A stretch of DNA of 64,000 bases from assembly GCF_000010285.1 (NCBI RefSeq), contig NC_010617.1, positions 1,860,001-1,924,000 of the forward strand, read 5' to 3'. Made by a program: the position numbers and the translations under genes. Under the pieces are notes generated by a model that saw only the letters and a program-made list of their open reading frames with translations, did not search any database and was not told where the DNA came from. Source of the DNA: Kocuria rhizophila DC2201 (GTDB taxonomy: Bacteria > Actinomycetota > Actinomycetes > Actinomycetales > Micrococcaceae). Below, piece after piece: positions 18,881 to 27,936 of this stretch. The stretch's first letter is position 1; every line of letters starts with the position of its first letter.

Positions 18881-20047
18881 TCAGTCCGGCAGCACCGCTC
18901 GCAGCAGTCGACCCACCTGCGGGGTCTCCAGCAGGAAGCCGTCGTGCCCGCTCGGGGAGGTGATGGTGTGCACCTCGTGCTCACCCGGCAGCGCGGCCGC
19001 GAGCTCGGCGGACTCCTCGGGCGGGAACAGCCGGTCCGAGTCCACCGCCGCCACGAGCCACTCGCAGCTGGTGCGGGCGAGAGCCTGCCGAAGGCTGCCG
19101 CGGCCGCGGGCGACGTCGTGGGACATCAGCGTCTCGTTGACGCTGAGGTACGCGTTCGCGTCGAAGCGCGCGGCGAGCTTGACCGCCTGGTGGTCCAGGT
19201 AGCCCTCCACCCGGTAGCGTCCCCGGGTGCCCGGGTGCGTGCCCGCGGGGTCCTCCCGCGGCTGGGCCTCCCGGCCGAAGCGGGCGGCGAGCTCGTGGGC
19301 GCTGCGGTAGGTGATGTGCGCGATCCGCCGTGCGAGCCCGAGGCCCTCGTCCGGGTGGGCCCCGGAGTAGTAGTCGCCCCGGGCGAACCGCGGGTCCTGC
19401 CGGATGGCGAGCGCCTGCGCGTGGCCCCACGCGAGCTGCTCAGCGCTCACGCGGGCGTTGGCGGCGATCACCGCGCACGCCTCGACCCACCCGGGGTGGC
19501 ACACGGCCCATTCCAGGGCGCGGGCACCGCCCATCGAACCGCCCACCACGAGCCGCCAGCGCCGGATCCCGAGCCGGTCCGCGAGCCGGGCCTCGGCGGC
19601 CACGGTGTCCCGCACGGTGATGCGCGGGAAGCGCGAGCCCCACGGGGCGGAGTCCGGGGCGAGGCTCGCGGGACCCGTGCTGCCGTGGCAGCCGCCCAGG
19701 ATGTTGGCGCACACCACGAACCAGCGGTTGGTGTCGATGGCCGCGCCCGGTCCGATGAGCCCGTCCCACCAGCCGCCGGCGTCCGCGGCTGCACGCCGGC
19801 CGTCCATGTCGAAGGGCGCGGTGTCCCCGTAGCCCACGGCCGTGCCGCGCGCCGCGTGCGAGTCGCCCGTGAGCGCGTGCTCCACCAGCACCGCGTTGGA
19901 GCCGTCCGGGGCCAGCTCACCCCACGTCTCGTAGGCCAGGCGCACGTCCGGGAGCCGGAAGCCGGACTCCAGGGTGAGCTCTCCGATCTCCGCGGCCCGC
20001 ACCACGCCGTCCCGGCGCACCGCCGGGGCCGTCTGCACCACGGTCAT
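18881..20047 (-). CDS. metX: homoserine O-acetyltransferase
   Basis: 388-aa alpha/beta hydrolase-fold enzyme transferring acetyl from acetyl-CoA to homoserine in methionine synthesis. Seen: EHALTGDSHAARG, VCANILGGCHGSTGPAS, the nucleophile motif VVGGSMGGARALEW (Ser about 160), and the catalytic Asp/His in VDSDRLFPPEES and SPSGHDGFLLE. The ATG overlaps the metY stop (ATGA at 20044-20047), so the pair is translationally coupled. It inherits control by the SAM-IV riboswitch upstream of metY. Confidence 0.95.
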   Translation of the reverse strand: MTVVQTAPAVRRDGVVRAAEIGELTLESGFRLPDVRLAYETWGELAPDGSNAVLVEHALTGDSHAARGTAVGYGDTAPFDMDGRRAAADAGGWWDGLIGPGAAIDTNRWFVVCANILGGCHGSTGPASLAPDSAPWGSRFPRITVRDTVAAEARLADRLGIRRWRLVVGGSMGGARALEWAVCHPGWVEACAVIAANARVSAEQLAWGHAQALAIRQDPRFARGDYYSGAHPDEGLGLARRIAHITYRSAHELAARFGREAQPREDPAGTHPGTRGRYRVEGYLDHQAVKLAARFDANAYLSVNETLMSHDVARGRGSLRQALARTSCEWLVAAVDSDRLFPPEESAELAAALPGEHEVHTITSPSGHDGFLLETPQVGRLLRAVLPD

Positions 20048-21579
20048 GCCGTGGGCTCTGCGGCCGCGGCCGCACGCGCCGTCGACGACGCCGCGGGGCC
20101 GCCGTCCGCGCCGGCGCCGGGGTCCACGGCTGGCCCGGCACCAGCGGCGGCGGCGCGCACGGTGCCGTGCGCCGCCCGGTCCGCCTGCGAGCGCGCCAGG
20201 TCCTGATCGCCCCGGTCGTGGCGGGCGTCCCGGACACCCGGAGCCGCGGCCAGGGCCGCGAAGCCCGCCTCGAGGTCCGCGAGGATGTCCTCGATCCCCT
20301 CGGTGCCCACCGAGAGCCGCACGAAGCCGGGCTCCACGCCCGCCGCGCGCTGCTCGTCCTCGGAGAGCTGCGCGTGCGTCGTCGACGCCGGGTGGATCAC
20401 CAGGGACCGCACGTCCCCGATGTTCGCCACGTTGGAGTGCAGGCTCAGCGCGTCCACGAACGAGATTCCCGCCTCCTTGCCGCCCTCCAGCACGAAGCCG
20501 AGCACGGACCCCGCCCCGCGCGGTGCGTACTTCCGCGCGCGCTCGTGCCACGGCGAGGACGGCAGCCCCGCGTAGGACACCGAGCGCACCTCGGGGCGGG
20601 ACTGGAGCCACTGCGCCACCCGCTGGGCGTTGGTCACGTGGCGCTCGACGCGCAGGGACAGGGTCTCGATCCCCTGCTCGATGAGGAAGGCGTTGAACGG
20701 GGAGATGGACGCGCCCAGGTCACGCAGCAGCTGCACACGGGCCTTGAGCACGTAGGACAGGTTGACGCCGAAGGCTCCGCCCTCCCCCAGATCCCGCGCG
20801 TACACCAGGCCGTTGTACGTGGGGTCCGGCTGGTTGAAGCCGGGGAAGCGCTCCGGGTCCGCGCCGTAGTCGAAGCGCCCGGCGTCCACGATGAACCCGC
20901 CGATCGCGGTGCCGTGCCCGCCCAGGAACTTGGTGCCCGAGTGCAGCACGATGTCCGCACCCCACTCGACGGGCCGCACCAGGTACGGGGTGGCCACGGT
21001 GTTGTCCACGATCAGCGGCACCCCGGCCTCGTGGGCGATCCCGGCAACGGTCTCCACGTCCAGGACGTCGTTGCGAGGGTTGGGGATCATCTCCCCGAAG
21101 AACGCCACGGTGGTGGGCCGCACGGCGTCACGCCACTGCTGGGGGTCGTCCGGGTCCGCCACGAACGTGGTCTCCACGCCCAACCGCGGCAGCGTGTGCT
21201 TGAGCAGGTTGTAGGAGCCGCCGTAGAGGGACGGGCTGGCCACCACGTGGGTTCCCGCCCCGCCCAGGTTGAGCACCGCGAGCGTGGCCGCGGCCTGCCC
21301 GGAGGAGACCATCAGCGCGCCGACGCCGCCCTCCAGGGAGGCGATGCGCTTCTCCACCACCTCCGTGGTGGGGTTGGTCAGGCGGGAGTAGATGGGGCCC
21401 ATGTCCTGCAGCGCGAACCGCGCGGCGGCCGTGTCCGCATCAGGGAACACGAAGGACGAGGTCTGGTGGATGGGCAGCGCCCGCGAACCCGTCACGGGGT
21501 CAGGGTTCTGGCCCGCGTGGATCTGGCGGGTCTCGAACGCCCAGTCCTGGGGGTTGTCGGGGGTGGGTGCTGTGCTCAT
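20044..21579 (-). CDS. metY: O-acetylhomoserine sulfhydrylase with C-terminal extension
   Basis: PLP enzyme converting O-acetylhomoserine plus sulfide to homocysteine. Seen: the start block [36 protein letters not shown], and the PLP-Lys segment [16 protein letters not shown]. Length is 511 aa, about 70 more than usual. The extra C-terminal tail (from about 440) is Ala/Gly/Arg-rich, looks disordered and carries a piece of the GACGACGCCGC repeat. I start at 21579, where AAGG lies about 9 nt upstream; an in-frame ATG two codons earlier is also possible. Confidence 0.93.
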   Translation of the reverse strand: MSTAPTPDNPQDWAFETRQIHAGQNPDPVTGSRALPIHQTSSFVFPDADTAAARFALQDMGPIYSRLTNPTTEVVEKRIASLEGGVGALMVSSGQAAATLAVLNLGGAGTHVVASPSLYGGSYNLLKHTLPRLGVETTFVADPDDPQQWRDAVRPTTVAFFGEMIPNPRNDVLDVETVAGIAHEAGVPLIVDNTVATPYLVRPVEWGADIVLHSGTKFLGGHGTAIGGFIVDAGRFDYGADPERFPGFNQPDPTYNGLVYARDLGEGGAFGVNLSYVLKARVQLLRDLGASISPFNAFLIEQGIETLSLRVERHVTNAQRVAQWLQSRPEVRSVSYAGLPSSPWHERARKYAPRGAGSVLGFVLEGGKEAGISFVDALSLHSNVANIGDVRSLVIHPASTTHAQLSEDEQRAAGVEPGFVRLSVGTEGIEDILADLEAGFAALAAAPGVRDARHDRGDQDLARSQADRAAHGTVRAAAAGAGPAVDPGAGADGGPAASSTARAAAAAEPTA

Positions 21580-21656
21580 GGCCATTCGCCTTCTCGGAAG
21601 GATCAGGGGCCAGGCGACCGTCCGCACGGTGCCCGCACGAACGGGCGACCGGTGGC

Positions 21657-21772
21657 CCGCGCTTGCCGTGGGCGTCGGACGACGTCCCGGCCAGGTCTTC
21701 ACCCAGGGCACCCCGCCGCGGTGGGAGGGTTGCCGGTCAGCAAGCTGGGGCTTGACGCTGACTCTCGTGACC
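21657..21772 (-). ncRNA. SAM-IV riboswitch controlling metY-metX
   Basis: Minus-strand RNA begins GGTCACGAGAGTCAGCGTCA, continues with AAGCCCCAGCTTGCTGACC and CGGCAACCCTCC, and reaches GGGTGCCCTGGGTGAAGACC. These are the conserved core and peripheral elements of the actinobacterial SAM-IV class, recognised from memory. The 3' limit is approximate. Between it and the metY start a GC-rich segment with several short hairpins (about 21590-21656) may be the expression platform. SAM binding should lower metY-metX expression. Confidence 0.88.
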
Positions 21773-21781
21773 TAGACCTCC

Positions 21782-21811
21782 AGTCTGGGAACCCGGCCGC
21801 TGCCACGTCAA
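21782..21811 (-). promoter_or_regulatory. metY-metX promoter
   Basis: TTGACG -35 (21806-21811), 18-bp spacer, CAGACT -10 (21782-21787) on the minus strand. Transcription would start about 7 nt downstream, a few bases before the riboswitch core. Confidence 0.55.
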
Positions 21812-21877
21812 GTCCGGTGTCCGCAGTGTTGCACCCACCGATTTGGAGGCCCGTGTGACGGGTGCCACGATGACAGC

Positions 21878-22516
21878 ATGAAGCTGGACCACGTTTCCTT
21901 CGCAGCACAGCCGGACGGCCTGGAGGCCACCACCGAACGCATCGCGGACCGGTTGGGGATCGAGCCGGTGAAGGGCGGGGTCCATCCCCGCTTCGGCACC
22001 CGGAACATGATCCTGCCGCTGACCGACCACCAGTACGTGGAGGTCGTGACCGTCCTGGAGCACCCCGCCGCGGACAAGGCGCCGTTCGGCCAGGCCGTGC
22101 GTGCCCGCTCGGAGGCCGGTGGCGGCTGGCTCGGGTGGGTCGTGGAGGTCCCGGACCTCGCACCGTTCGAGCAGAAGCTGGGGCGCCCCGCCGTGCCGGG
22201 CGGGCGCATCTTCCCGGACGGCCGTCAGCTGCAGTGGCACCAGATCGGCGTCAAGGGCCTGATCTCGGACCCGCAGCTGCCGTTCATGATCCACTTCGAC
22301 TCCGAGGACGAGATGCACCCCTCCCGGGCGCGGATCACGGACGTGCGCCTCACGGGCATGGAGATCGCCGGATCCCCGGAGCGCGTCACGGACTGGCTGG
22401 GCGGGCCGGTGGAGGACGTCCTGCACTCGCTGGACGTCACCTGGAGCGCCCCGAACGGCACCCCGGGTCTCATGGCCGTCTCCTTCGACACGCCGGACGG
22501 GCCCGTCACCATCTGA
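21878..22516 (+). CDS. VOC/glyoxalase-like domain protein
   Basis: 212 aa with two beta-alpha-beta-beta-beta units: MKLDHVSFAAQPDGLEATTERIADRLG at the start and DVRLTGMEIAGSPERVTDWLG at about 150. The shape matches the Glyoxalase-like family rather than a classical lactoylglutathione lyase. His4 and the Glu/His residues that follow could bind a metal. A CACGAT box (21866-21871) 6 nt before the ATG suggests a leaderless mRNA. Divergent from metY. Substrate unknown. Confidence 0.8.
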   Translation: MKLDHVSFAAQPDGLEATTERIADRLGIEPVKGGVHPRFGTRNMILPLTDHQYVEVVTVLEHPAADKAPFGQAVRARSEAGGGWLGWVVEVPDLAPFEQKLGRPAVPGGRIFPDGRQLQWHQIGVKGLISDPQLPFMIHFDSEDEMHPSRARITDVRLTGMEIAGSPERVTDWLGGPVEDVLHSLDVTWSAPNGTPGLMAVSFDTPDGPVTI

Positions 22517-22651
22517 TCCCGCCCACCGCACCCTCCGGGCACGACGACGCCGCTCGCACGGTCCCGCGGGCCGGTGCGTCTCCCGCGCGCCCCACGGTTC
22601 ACCCGTGGTCGCGGTTCCCGCCAGCAAACGGGTTGGTACCCGCGGTGGCGC
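22517..22651. repeat. gap with GACGACGCCGC repeat
   Basis: 135-bp convergent gap. GCACGACGACGCCGCTCGC starts at 22537, about 20 bp after the VOC stop. No other feature recognised. Confidence 0.4.
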
Positions 22652-23416
22652 TCAGCCGCCCAGGAGCTGAGGCACCAGGAACCCCACGGCGTCCAGCAGG
22701 AAGTGGGCGAGCAGCAGCGGGGCGAGCCGCCCACCGCGGCGGTAGAGCCACACGAACACGAGCCCCATCACCAGGTTGCCGAGCGCCGGGCCGATGCCCT
22801 GGTACAGGTGGTAGCTCGCCCGCAGCACCGACGACACCACCGCCACCGTCCACCACGAACGCCCCAGCCGGCGCATCCGGTCCGCGAGGAACCCCACCAC
22901 GATGACCTCCTCCACCAGTGCATGGCGCAGGGCGGTGAGAAGCAGCAGCGGGACGGTCCACCACGTGGTTCCCAGCGTGGACGTGGTGATCTCCGCCGTG
23001 ATCCCGAGGGCCCGCCCGGCCTGGTAGAGCCCGAGCGTGCCACCGCCCATCACCACGAACAGCGCGAGCCCCCAGGCGGCGTCGTGCCCCGGGCGCCGAG
23101 TGTCCACGCCGATGCAGTGCAGCACGGCCGGGATGCGGGACGCGGTGCCCGCGAGCAGGTACAGCGCGAGCGCCACGGGCACCAGGGCGAAGCAGATCCC
23201 GGTGAGCCGGCGCAGGGCGTCCAGCACGGGCAGCGGGCTCAGGGGCTGGTTGAGCGTCGTGGAGCTCTCCGCGATCGAGGAGCGCAGTGCCATCTCCGCG
23301 AGGTCCAGCACGGAGTACACGGCGGAGGCGCCCAGGGACACCCCGAGCACCAGCAGGATCTGCATCCGGAGGTCGGCGCGCGGCACGCGGGGCGAGGGGT
23401 CGAGGGAGGCGGTCAC
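22652..23416 (-). CDS. CPBP (CAAX-type) intramembrane metalloprotease
   Basis: 254 aa with about seven membrane helices. The Abi/CPBP motifs are seen: ALVEEVIVVGFLADRMR (the EE pair), ASYHLYQG (second motif His) and AHFLLDAVG (third motif). Family members cleave within membranes or serve in peptide self-immunity. I start at the GTG 23416: a CACAAT -10 box lies exactly 6 nt upstream, and the 112-codon upstream extension has no membrane or family similarity. Divergent from the histidine kinase. Confidence 0.85.
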   Translation of the reverse strand: MTASLDPSPRVPRADLRMQILLVLGVSLGASAVYSVLDLAEMALRSSIAESSTTLNQPLSPLPVLDALRRLTGICFALVPVALALYLLAGTASRIPAVLHCIGVDTRRPGHDAAWGLALFVVMGGGTLGLYQAGRALGITAEITTSTLGTTWWTVPLLLLTALRHALVEEVIVVGFLADRMRRLGRSWWTVAVVSSVLRASYHLYQGIGPALGNLVMGLVFVWLYRRGGRLAPLLLAHFLLDAVGFLVPQLLGG

Positions 23417-23422
23417 CCCACC

Positions 23423-23428
23423 ATTGTG
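23423..23428 (-). promoter_or_regulatory. -10 box of leaderless CPBP gene
   Basis: CACAAT on the minus strand, 6 nt before the GTG. The same spacing and an identical box are used by ligA at 37023-37028. Confidence 0.45.
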
Positions 23429-23465
23429 CGTGGTGCACCCGGGCAGCCCCCGCGAGCGACCTCGG

Positions 23466-23471
23466 TAGGGT
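23466..23471 (+). promoter_or_regulatory. -10 box of leaderless sensor kinase
   Basis: TAGGGT, 6 nt before the ATG at 23478. No Shine-Dalgarno is present. Confidence 0.5.
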
Positions 23472-23477
23472 GAACCC

Positions 23478-24749
23478 ATGCGCCCGAGCCCCGCCGCCCC
23501 GGACACCTCCCCGCCCCATCGCACCCTGCAGCCGGGGTGGCGCCGACGGGATGCCCTGGGGGCCTGCGTGCTGGCCCTGGCCGGCGTCGAGCTGGTGTAC
23601 CTCTCCGACTTCATGCAGGCGGTGCCGTGGAAGGCGGACGTCGGGTGGGTGGCCCTGGGCGCCGTCGTGCTGGCCGCTCCGCTCGCGTGGCGGCGGCGCT
23701 TCCCGGTGGCCGTGATGGTGGCGGTGTCCTTCATGTACTTCGCGCTCGGCACGTGGGCGGGGATCGAGATGTACGCCTCCCAGGTGGTGCTGTTCCTGGG
23801 CTTCTACTCGGTGGGAGCGTGGTGCCCGGACCGCCGCCGCGCCACGTGGTCCCGCGCGGCCGTGGCCGTGGGAATGGCGGTGTGGCTGGGCTGGAGCACC
23901 GTGGACCAGTTCACGGACCCGGAGGTGGGTGAGCGCGGCGTCAACGCCTACATGGCGATCGCGGCGATCCAGTTCCTCGTGAACATCGCCTACTTTGCCG
24001 GGGCGTGGGTCTTCGGCGACCGGGCGTGGAACGCGGCCATCGAGCGCCAGGAGCTCGAGGCCGCCCACGCCGAGATCCGGCAGCAGCAGGACCGGCTCGC
24101 GGAGCAGGCCGTGAGCCTCGAACGGCTCAGGATCGCCCGGGAGCTGCACGACGTGGTGGCCCACCACGTCACGGCCATGGGCGTCCAGGCTGGGGCGGCA
24201 CGGCTGAGCATGGCGCGGGATCCGGACGCCGCCGCCGCACACCTGCGCGGCGTCGAGTCCTCGGCGCGTGACGCCGTGTCCGAACTGAAGACCATGGTCC
24301 ACACGCTGCGCGATGGCGAGGAGGCCCCCGATTCCCTGCCCCGCCTCGCGGACCTCAACGCGCTCGTGGAGGAGGCACGGACCATCGGGCAGCGCGCGGA
24401 GCTGCACCGCATCGGCCCGGAGCCGCAGCTGCCGCCCCCGGCGCAGCTCGCGCTGTACCGCACGGCGCAGGAGGGGCTCACCAACGCCCGCAAGCACGCC
24501 GGCCCGCGGGCGTCGGTGGCGGTGCGGCTGCGCACCGGCGCCGAGCGGGTGGAGCTGGAGGTCAGCGACGACGGGCGCGGCGGCCGCGTGGGCGCTCCCG
24601 CCTCCGACGGCGCGGGCATGGGAGTGCCCGGCATGAGGGAACGGATCACCTCGGTGGGCGGCACCCTGGAGGCGGGCCCGAAACCCGGCGGCGGCTGGCT
24701 CGTGCGCGCCACCGTCCCCACCCGCCACGACCCTGAGGAGCGGCCATGA
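23478..24749 (+). CDS. NarL-family sensor histidine kinase
   Basis: 423 aa. Residues 25-195 hold about five membrane helices with short loops, then a coiled coil (about 195-215) and the HisKA_3 phosphoacceptor LRIARELHDVVAHH (His224). A HATPase_c domain follows: RTAQEGLTNARKHAG (N box) and VSDDGRG with GMGVPGMRERI. With so little extracytoplasmic sequence it probably senses the membrane, as DesK/LiaS-type kinases do (family knowledge). The stop overlaps the regulator start (ATGA, 24746-24749). Confidence 0.92.
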   Translation: MRPSPAAPDTSPPHRTLQPGWRRRDALGACVLALAGVELVYLSDFMQAVPWKADVGWVALGAVVLAAPLAWRRRFPVAVMVAVSFMYFALGTWAGIEMYASQVVLFLGFYSVGAWCPDRRRATWSRAAVAVGMAVWLGWSTVDQFTDPEVGERGVNAYMAIAAIQFLVNIAYFAGAWVFGDRAWNAAIERQELEAAHAEIRQQQDRLAEQAVSLERLRIARELHDVVAHHVTAMGVQAGAARLSMARDPDAAAAHLRGVESSARDAVSELKTMVHTLRDGEEAPDSLPRLADLNALVEEARTIGQRAELHRIGPEPQLPPPAQLALYRTAQEGLTNARKHAGPRASVAVRLRTGAERVELEVSDDGRGGRVGAPASDGAGMGVPGMRERITSVGGTLEAGPKPGGGWLVRATVPTRHDPEERP

Positions 24750-25558
24750 GCCTGCGTGTGCTGCTGGTGGACGACCAGCCCCTGATCCGCGTGGGGTTCT
24801 CGGCGATCCTCACCTCCCAGGAAGACATCGAGGTGGTGGGCCAGGCCGGTGACGGCCACGAGGCCCTCGACCTCGCCGCCGCCCTCGACCCGGACGTCGT
24901 GTGCATGGACGTGCAGATGCCGCGGCTGGACGGCATCGAGGCCACCCGTCGGCTGCTCGCGGCAGGCTCCCGGGCGGCGGTGCTCGTGCTCACCACGTTC
25001 GACACGGACGAGGCCCTGTTCGCCGCGCTCTCCGCCGGGGCCTCCGGCTTCCTGCTCAAGTCCGCCGGACCGGAGGAGCTGATCCAGGCCGTCCGGGTGC
25101 TGGGCCGCGGGGACGCCCTGCTGGATCCGCTCGTCACGCGCAGGGTGCTGGCCCGCACCACGGGACCGTCCGCGCCGACCGGGGACACGACGCAGCCTTC
25201 CCCCGACTCCCCCGCGGACGACGCCGCGGCACCGGCCCCCGATGCGCCCGCCCGGGAGCGCGGCGCGGCGTCGTCGGCACCCGGTGCCCCCGGCGCGGAG
25301 GACGAGACCGCGACGTCGCCTGACGCCCACGGGACGGAGAACGGTGCGGCGGCCTCCCCCGCGGGGCTGACCGCCCGGGAGACCGAGGTGCTGACCGCGA
25401 TGGCCCGGGGGCTGTCCAACGAGGAGATCGCCCGGGAGCTCGTGGTGGGCAGGGCCACGGTGAAGACCCACGTGTCCAACGTGCTGCAGAAGACGGGCGC
25501 GCGGGACCGGGTCCACGCCGTGATCTGGGCCTTCGAGCACGGGCTGTCCGGCTCCTGA
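24746..25558 (+). CDS. LuxR/NarL-type response regulator with long linker
   Basis: 270 aa. Receiver domain with phospho-Asp55 (VVCMDVQMP), Thr near 85 and Lys near 106, and a C-terminal LuxR HTH (LTARETEVLTAMARGLSNEEIARELVVGRATVKTH shape, about 205-265). The linker (about 145-203) is roughly 55 residues longer than usual, Pro/Ala/Asp-rich, and its DNA carries inverted GACGCCGC/GCGGCGTC repeat copies at 25217 and 25266. Partner of the preceding kinase; the ABC exporter 120 bp downstream is a likely target. Confidence 0.92.
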   Translation: MSLRVLLVDDQPLIRVGFSAILTSQEDIEVVGQAGDGHEALDLAAALDPDVVCMDVQMPRLDGIEATRRLLAAGSRAAVLVLTTFDTDEALFAALSAGASGFLLKSAGPEELIQAVRVLGRGDALLDPLVTRRVLARTTGPSAPTGDTTQPSPDSPADDAAAPAPDAPARERGAASSAPGAPGAEDETATSPDAHGTENGAAASPAGLTARETEVLTAMARGLSNEEIARELVVGRATVKTHVSNVLQKTGARDRVHAVIWAFEHGLSGS

Positions 25559-25668
25559 GCGCACGGTCCGCCGCGGAGGGGACCCGTGCCCGGCTCCGTC
25601 CGGGGGTGGAGGTGGACCCGGCGCGGAAGATCCGCCCCGAGGGGGAGGTGGCCGTGCCCGGGCCTCTC

Positions 25669-25674
25669 TAGGCT
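25669..25674 (+). promoter_or_regulatory. -10 box of leaderless ABC operon
   Basis: TAGGCT, 6 nt before the ATG at 25681. Confidence 0.5.
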
Positions 25675-25680
25675 CGAGGC

Positions 25681-26565
25681 ATGATCACAGTGAACGGGGT
25701 GAACAAGTCCTTCGGTTCCGCGCACGTGCTGACGGACGTGACCTTCGAGATCCGGCCGGGCCTCATGACGGGGTTCGTGGGCGGCAACGGCGCGGGCAAG
25801 ACCACCACCATGCGCATCCTGCTGGGCGTGCTGAGACCCGACGCGGGGGTGATCGAGGTGGACGGGTCCCCCATCACCGCGGACTACCGCGCGGGCATCG
25901 GCTACATGCCCGAGGAGCGGGGGCTCTACCCCAAGATGACCGTGCTCGACCAGCTGGTCTACCTGGGCCGGCTGCACAGCATGACCGGTGCGGACGCGAA
26001 GGCCCGGGCCATGGCGCTGCTCGAGCGCCTGGGGCTCGGCGACCGCGCGGGCAGCCGGCTCGAGGAGCTGTCCCTGGGCAACCAGCAGCGGGCCCAGATC
26101 GCCGCCGCCCTGGTGCACGATCCCGTGGCGCTCGTGCTGGACGAGCCCTTCTCCGGGCTGGACCCCCACGCCGTGGAGACCACGGTGCAGGTGCTGCGGG
26201 AGACCGCGGACACCGGGGTCCCCGTCCTGTTCTCCTCCCACCAGCTCGACGTCGTGGAGCGGCTGTGCGACGAGCTCGTCATCCTCGCGGACGGGCGGGT
26301 GCGCGCCGCGGGCTCGCGCTCCGAGCTGCTGGCCGCGCACGCGCAGCCCGAGTGGGAGCTCGACGCCGCCGCGGACACCGGCTGGGTGCGCGAGGCACCC
26401 GGCGTGGAGGTGCTCTCCTTCGACGGCGGGCGCGTGCACTTCCTGGCCGACTCCGACGCCGCCGCCCACGCCGTCCTCGCCGACGCCGTGGCCCGGGGCA
26501 CCGTCCACCGCTTCGGACCCGTCACCCGCACCCTGCACGAGATCTTCACGGAGGTCACCCGATGA
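25681..26565 (+). CDS. ABC transporter ATP-binding protein
   Basis: 294 aa. Walker A GGNGAGKTT (about 36-44), signature LSLGNQQ in place of LSGGQ (about 129-135), Walker B ALVLDEPFSGLD (about 150-161) and the H-loop His in LFSSHQLD. The C-terminal domain (230-294) is of the type seen in NatA/DRA family exporters. The stop overlaps the permease ATG (ATGA at 26562-26565). Probably an efflux pump for a drug, peptide or sodium, under the two-component system upstream (inference). Confidence 0.92.
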   Translation: MITVNGVNKSFGSAHVLTDVTFEIRPGLMTGFVGGNGAGKTTTMRILLGVLRPDAGVIEVDGSPITADYRAGIGYMPEERGLYPKMTVLDQLVYLGRLHSMTGADAKARAMALLERLGLGDRAGSRLEELSLGNQQRAQIAAALVHDPVALVLDEPFSGLDPHAVETTVQVLRETADTGVPVLFSSHQLDVVERLCDELVILADGRVRAAGSRSELLAAHAQPEWELDAAADTGWVREAPGVEVLSFDGGRVHFLADSDAAAHAVLADAVARGTVHRFGPVTRTLHEIFTEVTR

Positions 26566-27701
26566 GCACCGTCACCAGCACCCCTGAGCGCACCACGCAG
26601 CCGCGCAACCCGCGGCGCACCCCCTTCTCGACCGCGGTGGGCACCGTGGCCGCACGCGAGATGAAGGTGAAGGCCACCTCCAAGCCGTTCGTCATCACCA
26701 CGCTGATCCTGCTGGCCGCCGCACTGGCCGCCACGCTGCTCGTGCCCCGCCTGGGCGACCTCTTCGCCGGAGACGCCACCCGCGTGGCCGTGGTGGAGCA
26801 GACCGCTCCGTCCGTCCAGGCCCTCGGCGAGGACTACACGCCGCAGGCCGTCGGCTCCGCGGAGGCGGCCCGGGAGGCCGTGCTCTCGGGTGCGGCCGAC
26901 GCCGCCGTGGTGCCGGATCCCGGCAGCCCGGCCGGTGTGAGCGTCCTGGCCATGACGGACGCCCCCTCGGATCTGGTGCAGGCGCTGTCCACGAGCCCAG
27001 GTGTGGAGCTGCTGGACCCCACCGCACCGAACCCCGCCCTGCGGTACCTCATGGCCTTCGGCTTCGGACTCGTGTTCTTCATGGCCGCCATCACGTTCGG
27101 CCAGCAGATCGCGGTGTCCGTGATCGAGGAGAAGCAGTCTCGCGTCGTGGAGATCCTGCTCGCCGCGGTCCCGGCGCGGGCCATGATGGCCGGGAAGGTG
27201 CTGGGCAACGCGGCCATGGCCATCCTGCAGGTGGCCCTGCTGGCCGGGGCGCTGCTGCTGGGCCTGCAGATCAACGGGGACGTGCTGCCCCTGGACGGGA
27301 TGGGCGTGCCGATCCTGTGGTTCGTGGTGCTGTTCTCCATCGGGTTCGTGATGATCGCCGCCCTCTACGCGGCGGCGGCGTCCATGGTGTCCCGGCAGGA
27401 GGACATCGGCTCCACGTCCATGCCCGTGATGATGCTGATCATGCTCCCGTACTTCGGCGTGATCTTCTTCAACGACAATCCGGACGCGCTGCGCATCATG
27501 AGCTGGATCCCGTTCTCCGCCCCGGTGGCCGTGCCGCTGCGCATCTTCCTGGGGCAGGGGCAGTGGTGGGAGCACGTCGGTTCCCTCGTGCTGCTGATCG
27601 TGACCACCGCCCTGGCCATCTGGCTGGCCTCGGCCATCTACGAGCGCTCCATCCTGCGCACGGGCAAGGCGCTGAAGTGGCGGGAGGCCCTGCGGGGCTG
27701 A
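26562..27701 (+). CDS. ABC-2 type permease (NatB-like)
   Basis: 379 aa. One N-terminal helix (about 43-63), a large extracytoplasmic domain (about 65-155) and five or six C-terminal helices beginning near 160. The segment VSVIEEKQSRVVEILLAAVPAR after the second helix is the conserved coupling motif of NatB-type permeases. Translationally coupled to the ATPase. The larger open frame upstream lies inside the ATPase gene and is rejected. Confidence 0.9.
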   Translation: MSTVTSTPERTTQPRNPRRTPFSTAVGTVAAREMKVKATSKPFVITTLILLAAALAATLLVPRLGDLFAGDATRVAVVEQTAPSVQALGEDYTPQAVGSAEAAREAVLSGAADAAVVPDPGSPAGVSVLAMTDAPSDLVQALSTSPGVELLDPTAPNPALRYLMAFGFGLVFFMAAITFGQQIAVSVIEEKQSRVVEILLAAVPARAMMAGKVLGNAAMAILQVALLAGALLLGLQINGDVLPLDGMGVPILWFVVLFSIGFVMIAALYAAAASMVSRQEDIGSTSMPVMMLIMLPYFGVIFFNDNPDALRIMSWIPFSAPVAVPLRIFLGQGQWWEHVGSLVLLIVTTALAIWLASAIYERSILRTGKALKWREALRG

Positions 27702-27875
27702 CGGCCGGACCACCGGCCGCGGACCCCGGTCCCGCAGCGCGCGGGGCCGGGGCGCGGTTGCGGACCGCGCCGTCCCGGAGGGCGTGGGGTTGGAGCGTGC
27801 GGCGCCGGGGCGCGTGGGCCGGGGCGCCGCTCCCGCGCCCGGCGCGACGATCCCGAGCTGGAGGGCAGCGCCACC

Positions 27876-27915
27876 CCGGTGGGCCGTGCAGTGGGACACC
27901 CGCACGGCCCACCGG
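27876..27915. terminator. terminator of the ABC operon
   Basis: 14-bp perfect stem (27876-27889 with 27902-27915), 12-nt loop, 9 bp before the -10 box of the next gene. It separates the two units in a 235-bp gap that otherwise holds no gene. Confidence 0.55.
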
Positions 27916-27923
27916 CGCGTCCC

Positions 27924-27929
27924 TAGACT
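27924..27929 (+). promoter_or_regulatory. -10 box of leaderless S9 peptidase
   Basis: TAGACT, 7 nt before the ATG at 27937; it rejects the 51-codon upstream extension of the frame. Confidence 0.55.
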
Positions 27930-27936
27930 GGGGCGC

